Shown: piece by piece, positions 56,986 to 64,000 of the stretch
Layout: each line of letters opens with the position of its first letter
Numbering within the stretch: position 1 is the first letter of the stretch
Assembly: GCF_004193775.1 (NCBI RefSeq)
Contig: NC_041021.1
Span: 33,925,718 to 33,989,717 of the forward strand
DNA: 64,000 nt
From: Glycine soja
Taxonomy: Eukaryota > Streptophyta > Magnoliopsida > Fabales > Fabaceae
Direction: 5' to 3'
Program-made: the position numbers and the translations under genes
Notes under the pieces: generated by a model
Database searches by the model: none
Told to the model about the DNA's origin: nothing
Seen by the model: only the letters and a program-made list of their open reading frames with translations

Positions 56986-59553
56986 ATGGCACGTGTTGCT
57001 GATAAAATAAAATTGATCGATGGATCAAGGGAAGCTCTTAAGCTTTCTGTAAGGATCACTGATCTTTGGTTCATTGGGATTCCCGGAAAGACTGAACAAG
57101 CCGAAATGGTGGTTGTTGATTCTGATGTATGTTTTTGCCGGTTTTTTGAAATTATAAATTATGTTATTATATTATTGGTCATTCAATGAAGTATTTATAT
57201 GCTTTCTATATTGTAGGGAGACGAAATCCATGCTGTTTGCAAGCAGGATCAGCTGAAGTCTCGCAAGGCTGATTTGAAAGAAAATTTGACTTATGTGATG
57301 CATAATTTTAAAGTTATCAAGAATGATGGGAAATTTAGAGTTTGTGATCATGAATATAAATTATGTTTTACTGGAGTTACTGTTGTTAGGCAATGTGATA
57401 TGGAACAGTTACCTTTTAGGAAATTCAGATTTGTTAATTTTTCCAGTGTCATTGCTGGTCATTTTAAAATTGGACTCTTGGTCGGTAAGATCGTTGTTTG
57501 CAATTTGTGGATTGATTTTGACTGACTTGCTTATGGCTTTTCAAGTAAGATACATTTACCTTGTGGTTGTTTTAGATGTTATTGGCGTGGTTGATGAAGT
57601 GGTATTCCAATATGAGTCATCCAAAAATACGAGGGTTGTTTTGAATTTAAAGGATTTGAGGTTATCTTTTACAATTTAATTTGAGTGTGTGTGATTGTTG
57701 TTTGTATCTGATGATGATTAGCTGCTGATATACTGATACATTAATTGTTGTTTCCTTCTGATAGTGGACAGGTGCTATCTTGTACACTCTGGGAAAATTA
57801 CTGCTTACAGTTTTTGTCTTATTTGGATGATATTGAAGATGAAAGGCCGATCGTTATTCTCTTGACTCATGCTAGGATTAAGGAAGCACAGGGTCAGTGT
57901 AATGTTAGATTTCTCAATTTCCATGCTTACTTGATTATATTTTTTTTGGGTCTAATCTGTAGGATCATATCCGGCATCGGTCAGTAATTCTTTCAAGGCG
58001 TCTAAACTCATGATCAATGACCTCGTGCTGGAAATTCAATAATTTAGAGAGAGGTATTTTGGTAATGTGTTACTTATGTGATTGTAATTTCAAAATGTTA
58101 AATATGTAAGTAATGTTTGCTGGGCTTTTGCATTTGTTGTATTGTTATAACCTTTTAGATTTAGGGATCGAGGTTAGATCAATTTTGGCGCCTATTGGAC
58201 AAGGGAGTTCACAGGTTTCAGGGTCATCTCAATTATAATCAAAAAATGCATTTCTGTCAAAGACTGAAGTAAAAAATATCTCTCAGATTAATGCCAGTTT
58301 AGAGGTGATGTTCTTATTCATTTGTAGCTTTTCTTTGTAGAAAATCTAATGTCAGTTTCTTCAAACAGGAGTATGTTTGTGTTACTGTCGCCAAGATTAC
58401 AACTATAGTGATGGACAACTATTCATGGTGCTATCCGGCTTGTGGTCAATGATATAAAAAAGCTGACATGCAAACTGTGCCGTTCACATGTCCGTGTGGC
58501 AAAGAGAATGATCAACCTGTACTGAGGTGATTGATTCACTGTTTAATTAGTATGACGTTCATCAGCTACTTTTTCTTATGCTGGTATCTATATTGGCAGG
58601 TATCGGGTTGAGGTGATGGTTAATCACAAGGGTGAACAAACCAAATTTTTTATCTGGGATCGTGAATGTGCACAATTAATTGGTTAGTCAGCGGATGAAG
58701 TCAACAGGCTCAAAATAGAAGTATGTTATTGTATTGTCATGCAATTTTTTTAATTTACACTGAACATTTGTTACCTTGCTATCGATTTTCATTCTTCTTT
58801 TTCTGCGCAAGGATGGGGATGTTGATTTAAATGCCTCTCCTCAAGCACTAGATAGGCTATTGGGTTGTTTCCTTGCATTCAAAGTGAAGGTGCAACCAAG
58901 GTTCAGGAATTCTGTTGTTCTTAAATATTCAGATGAATCAGACTTGATCAATGCTGTGCTAGATATGATTCCCGATAGTGAGGTTGTGTTTTGTCAAATC
59001 TATTTTAGTTATTGTGAGTGTATGCATATATTCCATTTGTTTTTAACTGTCGATTCATATATCATGTAGCCATGTTGCAAGATCAAGAATTCAATACTTG
59101 AGTCGACTGATCCTACAGTGCTTGAATTTGTGAGCTAACATTGTCTTTCTCTGTTTTTCTTGGTGTATGTTGCAATGATGGCAACAAAATTTAGCTGACT
59201 CATCAATCAATATTTTATGCAGCAATCTTTGTCTATTACCGCTGATCATGATCGGTCAATGCTTGGCTCAAGTGAGCCTACAGAGCTTGAATCTGTAAGT
59301 TGGGATTGTCGTTGTGGGTTTTTGCTGGTGTATTTTTGGATGATGTCAACAAAATTTAGCTTACTGATCAATTAATATTTTATGTAGCAATCTATGTCTG
59401 TTACCGGGGGATCATGACCCTCTTCTCAGGATTCCATTGACACCAACTAAGCGCGTATCTTTTGATGAGTTGGATAATGAGCGAAAAAACTTTCAGATTT
59501 CACCTACTGAAGTTTCCTCGAACAAATTAGCCAAGCATTCTCAGCCTGAATGA
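56986..59553 (+). pseudogene. RPA70-like (replication protein A large subunit) gene of the Helitron, broken
   Basis: Exons: 56986-57126 (MARVADKIKLIDGSREALKL, LSVRITDLWFIGIPGKTEQA), 57217-57484 (GDEIHAVCKQDQLKSRKADL, FTGVTVVRQCD), 57576-57660, 57765-57892 (SGQVLSCTLWENYCLQFLSY) and 57963-58053. Later exons lie near 58160-58300, 58370-58527, 58600-58720, 58812-58980 (DGDVDLNASPQALDRLLG), 59070-59130, 59222-59295 and up to 59553. The order follows the OB-fold domains of RPA1, including the C-terminal zinc-binding OB fold (SWCYPACGQ then FTCPCGKENDQPVLR). RPA binds single-stranded DNA. Exon 5 has a TAA at 58040-58042 where homologs have a sense codon. Further stops lie near 58235, 58448 (replacing a zinc-ligand region) and 58687. 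The first four exons are clean. Only a truncated protein of about 230 residues is possible. Confidence 0.85.
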
Positions 59554-59623
59554 ATTATGTTGTTGACATGTTGCCTTGGATGTTTTTTGATGATCGTATG
59601 GTCAAATTGTAATATTTACCACG

Positions 59624-61109
59624 TGTTGGATCGAGTGGCCTCAGAATAATTAAGAAGGGGGGTTGAATTAATTATTCCTAAACCTTTACTAATTAAAAAT
59701 TACTCTTTTAAGGCTTTTACAAAATTGTTAAGAGAATGAGGAGTAGAAGAGAAAACTTAACAGAAAGTAAAAGCAGAAATTAAATGCACAGCGGAAAGTA
59801 AAAGAGTAGGGAAGAAGGAAACAAACACACAAGAGTTTTTATACTGGTTCGGCAACAACCCTCTCTTGTTCTCAGTCAAACCCAAGTAGATGTACCCTCT
59901 ACTTGTACCACAAAGGATGTACCCTCCAATGTGTTGAGACAAAGATCTCAGGCTATTAAACCTTTGATACTTTGTGAATGGGGATACAAAAGAATTCTCA
60001 GGCGGTTAGTCCTTTGAACACTTTTGTATTAGGGAAATGGAAGAATCAAAAGAATTCTCAGACTGTGTCGTTTTGAATTCTTTGACAAGGGAGAAGGGAG
60101 ACACAAAAGAATTCAGGCGGTTAGTCCTTTGTTCTTTTGGAAAAGGGAGAAGAGAGACACAAAAAGAATTCAGATGGTTAGTCCTTGGCGAATTCTTTTT
60201 GGCAAAGGGAGAAGAGAATGAAAAGATGAATAGCACAAGTTTTCAAGGTTTGGAAAACCAGAAAATTTCAGAAAGCTTTTGGTACAAAGAAGAAGAAGTT
60301 CAAAGAGATTTCAAGGCTTGTAAAGGATTGATTGGAAAAGCAAAATTATTCAAGATATGAAATGAAAAACAAAGCCTTGCTTTTATAGACTCTCCATGTC
60401 TGGTCAAGAAGACCATTCAGAAGAGTTATAACTTTTAGAAAAACTTAAAACCCATTTGAAAAAGTCAAAACCTTTTTGAAGAGTTACATCTTTTGATTTT
60501 TCAGAAACAGTCACTAGTAATCGATGACCAAATAAGTGTAATCAATTACACAAAACTTTTGAGTGAAAGGATGTGACTCTTCACATTTAAATTTGAGTTT
60601 CAACGTTCAAGGGCACTGGTAATCGATTACCAAAACATTGTAATCGATTACTGCCTTTTGAAAATAATTGGAACATTGTAAATTCAGTTTGAAAACTTTT
60701 TCAAACTTATTTTGCTACTGGTAATCGATTACAACAATATGGTAATCGATTACCAGAGAGTAAAAACTCTTTGGTAAAGGTTTTGTCAAAAACTCAAGTG
60801 CTATTCAAAGTTTTGAAAAAAAAATTTAATACTTATCTTGATTGAGTCTTTTCTTCATTCTTGAATCTTGAGTCTTGAATCTTGATCTTGATTCTTGAGA
60901 TCTTGAATCTTGATTCTTGATTCTAGGCTTTCTTCTTGAGTCTTGAATTCTCCTTGATTCTTGAACTCTTAACTTGTTCTTGATTCACTTGAGATGTTCT
61001 TTGATCTTTGAGCTTTTTGTTCATCACCTTTGTCATAATCTTTTGTTGTCATCATTGTTATCATCAAAACACCTTTGAATCACATTCACCATGAAGCCTT
61101 GCTTCTACA
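59624..61109 (-). repeat. 3' LTR of the copia element
   Basis: 1486 bp, starting TGTTGGATCGAGTGGCC and ending TTGCTTCTACA in plus orientation. Relative to the solo LTR and the partner LTR at 63712, it lacks about 168 bp (the equivalent of 35161-35328), joined at 59861 through the shared word ACCC. It has repeated GAATTC/GGCGGTTAGTCC units (59990-60200), six TAATCGATTAC-like palindromes (60515-60755) and TCTTGAATCTTGA repeats (60840-60970). Confidence 0.9.
60380..60388 (-). promoter_or_regulatory. TATA box in the copia LTR
   Basis: The minus strand reads CTATAAAAG, at a position equivalent to 35889-35898 in the solo LTR. This is the likely LTR promoter. Confidence 0.5.
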
Positions 61110-61123
61110 ATCTCCCCCTTTTT
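61110..61123 (-). other. Polypurine tract of the copia element
   Basis: The minus strand reads AAAAAGGGGGAGAT immediately before the TGTAGAAGC start of the 3' LTR. This is the classic priming site of copia elements in plants. Confidence 0.85.
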
Positions 61124-61129
61124 GATGAT

Positions 61130-61939
61130 GACAACTTCTGAAATCAAGAAACACACACACACTTTTTCCTAGTCGATCACTCTCATAAATTCTCCCCCTT
61201 TGTTTTTGAATTTATGCTTATCTTAAAAATAAGTTGATTACTCATGTGAATTTTTGATTTAATCCCATTTCTCTCCCCCTTTGGCATCAACAAAAAGCCA
61301 AAGTGCGTATCAAACAAATTTAATTTAAACATCCATACGATGTTCATAAAAAATATCAAACAAATCATGAAGCAAGAAACAAGAACCATGAAATCATGAA
61401 GCAAACAACCATGCATAGATTAATTATAAACTCCACATAGTCAAATAATATACTTAATATTGGTCCAAACATACCATGCAAATAAGGAAATAATAAATTG
61501 TTCAAATACCATACTAATATAGCCAAAATACATGAGAATAGAAAACAATCAAACAAGATATCATAACCATTCATCACACTAAAAATATAATACTTCATAG
61601 AATGTCATATAATCAAGAAAGTCATTCATAATAACCAAATAAAAGTACATACCACTAGTCATATATCATCAAAATAATTGAGTTTAAAACTCATAACCGT
61701 AAACAACCAAGAGCAAGTAAATATAATCATCATGTTCAGTCATACTAATCAAATAATAAAAGAAATACTAAGTATTTAAATGTCATAAAAACATACCAAA
61801 ATACAAGGATTAGAAACAAAATATAATCATTAAACAAGAAAAGAGAAGCTTATAGAAATCAAACACGATAATAAATTATCCTCATATTATAATAGAAGCA
61901 TGTGCATAAATAACAAATAAGTCATAAGTCATCAAAACA
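61130..61939. other. Copia internal non-coding sequence
   Basis: Repeated TCTCCCCCTTT words occur at 61111, 61192 and 61273 (on the minus strand AAAGGGGGAGA), as if the polypurine tract region were reiterated. The rest is A/T-rich with no recognisable pol sequence. Confidence 0.5.
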
Positions 61940-62025
61940 CAAATCATTTGTCTAAGTTAGAAAGAGTATTTGGTTAGTGGTTTTGTGAAGATGTCTGTAA
62001 GTTGATTTTTAGTATCTACAATTTT
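61940..62025 (-). pseudogene. pol: Trace of the copia RNase H C-terminus
   Basis: The minus strand reads VDTKNQLTDIFTKPLTKYSF. The motif NQLTDIFTKPL is the highly conserved end of the copia polyprotein. Nothing upstream of it in pol survives nearby, showing a large internal deletion or replacement. Confidence 0.75.
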
Positions 62026-63376
62026 TTTTAAATACAGTTACTTTTTTTTTAAGACTAAGTGCTAATTGACTACCAACACTTACCAAGATGAGTTTTTGTT
62101 AATATAGAAGGTTCTATCATATCAAAATAATTTTGTTTGAAATACAATATAATAATTTTGAAAAGCATAAAAAATATTTTGAACAATCAATCAAGTAATT
62201 CAAACATATCAAACAAGAATCATACAAGGATTGAAGGATATAGATAACAGGCATTATCAAACATTCAGATTTGTTAAAGATAATTTAAAAACTTAGAAAG
62301 TTCAAAGAACTCAATCAATCATGTAATCATTATTTTCTCTAAAACCTACATGCTCAATATCTTTATCATGCTCATGCTTGATAATACATTTTTCATAATC
62401 AAAAAGATACTTTATATATGAAAATTCTTATATATAAAAATAAATAAATATAACATAATGGATTTAAAAAAAAAACTTTATGAATGAACCTTAAGCAAGT
62501 AATTCACATGTCGTATTTAAAAATTATACAAGAATCATACAAGAGATATAAAACCATACATAACCATTCATAAATGACTAATCACATATCACATCAAAAA
62601 TCATGCATAATCATTTTAAAATTATATTATCAAAATAATCAACATAACTTTTTTAAAAAAAATCATAATAACTCTCAAACACAATCAATCATCAAACATT
62701 TCAAATTAATTAAATTTAATTAACAATCAACTAACTATGCACAATTCTTTCAAAAATTCAAATTTCAAATTTTTAAATTTCAATTTTAAATTTCAAATTT
62801 CAAATTTCAAATTTTAAATTTTAAATTTTAAATTTTAAATTTTAAATTTTAAATTTTAAATTTTAAATTTTAACTTCCAACGTTTAATAACTTCCACTTC
62901 TAATTTTTCAACTTCCATTTTCAACTTTCAACTTCTAGTAACTTCCATTTTCAACTTCCAACTTCTATTTTCAACTTTCAACTTCCAATAACTTCCAAAT
63001 TTTAATTTTCAAACTTCTAAAAAGTTGGACACAATTTCCAAAGAAAAAAAAATCAATCATGTATATTGAAATTCTTTTAAACTAAATATAGTTAATTAAT
63101 CATGATAAATTTTAACATAAGTATCAAATAACAATCATCAACACATATCATGGTAATTATTTACTTAATTCAATTAATATATCATGTCAAAACAAACAAA
63201 ACATAAGCAATTCAAACATTAATCAATTTAAACAAAATTAAATTTATCATATATATTCAAAATTAAAACTAAATATCGTTAATTAATAATTGTAAACACA
63301 ATCAAACAATTTCAACAATTATTTTCTATTAGCCACAAACAAATAAATTAACTGAAAATACTACTCATACCTTAAT
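62026..63376. other. A/T-rich filler inside the copia element
   Basis: No coding signal where integrase and reverse transcriptase would be expected. It contains the AAATTTT heptamer array and CAACTTCCA-type repeats (62870-63010). Confidence 0.55.
62755..62875. repeat. AAATTTY heptamer-like microsatellite array
   Basis: First AAATTTC, then AAATTTT units repeat in phase for about 120 bp (roughly 17 units). The pattern passes into pyrimidine-rich AACTTCCA/TTTCAACTTC repeats to about 63010. It lies in the interior of the copia element. Confidence 0.85.
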
Positions 63377-63679
63377 TCATAGAGATGGCTTAGATGTTAC
63401 CTCTTTTGAGATTTTATTGATATTGTTGTCGTCGTATGTAACATGTCCACTTTTGGGGGAAATGGTTGTAAACTTGGATACATCTCCCATCATATGCTTG
63501 GAACATCCACTGTCGATGTACCACTTCTTCCTTACAGAATCTTCTTTGTTGTTTTCATGAGATTTTTTCATGAGACAAAAGTTGACTTGGTCTTCATCAT
63601 GATCTTGGAATAACCTGTTCCTGAAAATACGTTTGAAAAACAAAGAATCTAAAGAGGCCATTAATCTTGAAGTTGTCAA
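63377..63679 (-). pseudogene. pol: Copia Gag-Pol remnant with aspartic protease start
   Basis: It reads MTTSRLMASLDSLFFKRIFR, then CLMKKSHENNKEDSVRKKWY and IDSGCSKHMMGDVSKFT. The D-S-G-C-S-K-H-M block is the catalytic Asp region of copia aspartic proteases, preceded by the usual W-Y-I spacing. The frame begins only about 20 bp after the primer-binding site, so nearly all of Gag, including its zinc knuckle, has been deleted. The frame ends after GHVTYDDNN and a few diverged residues. Confidence 0.8.
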
Positions 63680-63697
63680 ACTTTCTACAAGAAACCT

Positions 63698-63709
63698 GCT
63701 CTGATACCA
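63698..63709 (-). other. Primer-binding site of the copia element
   Basis: The minus strand reads TGGTATCAGAGC, complementary to the 3' end of initiator methionine tRNA, two bases from the end of the 5' LTR. This is the standard plant copia site. Confidence 0.92.
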
Positions 63710-63711
63710 CT

Positions 63712-64000
63712 TGTTGGATCGAGTGGCCTCAGAATAATTAAGAAGGGGGGGGGGTTGAATTAATTATTCCTAAACCCTTACTAATTAAAAATTACTCTTT
63801 TAAGGCTTTTACTAAATTGTTAAGAGAATGAGGAGTAGAAGAGAAAACTTAACAGAAAGTAAAAGCGGAAATTAAATGCACAGCGGAAAGTAAAAGAGTA
63901 GGGAAGAAGGAAACAAACACACAAGAGTTTTTATACTGGTTCGGCAACAACCCGTGCCTACATCCAGTCCCCAAGCGACCTGCGGTCCTTGAGATTTCTT
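63712..64000 (-). repeat. 5' LTR of the copia element (partial, continues past window)
   Basis: The 289 visible bases match the 3' LTR start with about three substitutions and a longer G run (nine against six). Unlike the 3' LTR, it retains the segment CGTGCCTACATCCAGTCC and beyond. Confidence 0.9.

Larger units (their letters stand above)
54541..59623 (+). mobile_element. Helitron, 5' part
   Basis: It starts TCTATATACTATATTATAAA at 54541 directly after an A, matching the 5'-TC start and A/T insertion site of plant Helitrons. The 5' leader is long and intron-like, and leads into an RPA70-like gene, a cargo that many plant Helitrons carry. No Rep/helicase gene and no 3' CTRR end with hairpin were found before the copia insertion at 59624. 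The 3' end may lie beyond the window. Confidence 0.7.
59624..64000 (-). mobile_element. Ty1/copia retrotransposon, internally deleted, minus strand, running off the window
   Basis: The 3' LTR is 59624-61109, the polypurine tract 61110-61123, the primer-binding site 63698-63709 and the 5' LTR starts at 63712 and continues past the window. The interior is only 2.6 kb. It keeps a protease fragment (63377-63679) and a trace of the RNase H end (about 61940-62025), but lacks Gag capsid, integrase and reverse transcriptase. The rest is A/T-rich filler. The left flank CCACG (59619-59623) should be repeated after the right LTR if this is a clean insertion into the Helitron. It is the same family as the solo LTR at 34965. 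Confidence 0.88.

Noticed and set aside
1..64000. CRISPR arrays, bacterial operons or organellar DNA
   Set aside because: Introns, plant transposons and A/T-rich nuclear-type intergenic DNA throughout. No regularly spaced repeat-spacer array and no organellar genes recognised.
1..64000. tRNA, rRNA or other structured RNA genes
   Set aside because: I scanned by eye for tRNA arm patterns and rRNA motifs and found none convincing. A tRNAscan-SE or Infernal run would be decisive.

Overview
This window looks like nuclear DNA from a legume, most probably soybean or a close Glycine relative. It is strongly AT-rich. It has one intact intron-containing plant gene, and the rest is a dense patchwork of plant transposable elements of types common in legumes: copia LTRs with repeated TAATCGATTAC palindromes, CACTA, MULE and hAT elements, a Helitron with an RPA70-like gene, and GGCTATGTTCGGCAAA-type MITEs. 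The species call is inferred from familiarity with these families. No database search was possible.

Layout. 1-2.4 kb is non-coding, with a possible terminal-inverted-repeat element. 2.4-6.4 kb holds the one convincing intact gene (+), four coding exons for a 149-residue single-pass membrane protein. Its first intron appears to be GC-AG, its third intron holds a 384-bp foldback transposon, and a 172-175-bp sequence is triplicated just downstream. 7.2-8.6 kb is a Pack-MULE-like foldback element with a dead fragment of a G-type lectin receptor kinase ectodomain. 8.9-9.4 kb is an F-box pseudogene (-). 10.3-12.0 kb is a cluster of hAT-like MITEs.

12.0-31.2 kb is a nest of transposons. A minus-strand Ty3/gypsy element (LTR, gag) is split in gag by a CACTA element of about 16 kb. 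That CACTA element is itself interrupted by a 5.4-kb Ty3/gypsy element with 5-bp target duplications. The CACTA element encodes a broken TNP2 transposase and a second gene ending in an Ulp1-like (C48) protease domain, and it contains an exon of a nucleobase-ascorbate transporter.

32.9-38.5 kb is a minus-strand MULE whose transposase is followed by an OTU-type protease domain. A 1.5-kb solo copia LTR with perfect 5-bp duplications splits its reading frame. 39.6-43.4 kb is an end-to-end hAT element with perfect 8-bp duplications, itself interrupted by a MITE with TTA duplications. 43.4-54.5 kb is mostly gene-free AT-rich DNA with a fragment of a LINE-type RNase H. 54.5-59.6 kb is the 5' part of a Helitron with an RPA70-like pseudogene. 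59.6 kb to the window end is a minus-strand, internally deleted copia element inserted in that Helitron; its upstream LTR runs off the window.

Apart from the 2.4-6.4 kb gene, every recognisable reading frame carries stops, frameshifts or deletions. The window therefore records layered insertion and decay, not cooperating genes. The most noteworthy pattern is that two unrelated DNA transposons here (CACTA and MULE) each carry a ubiquitin/SUMO-type cysteine protease domain.
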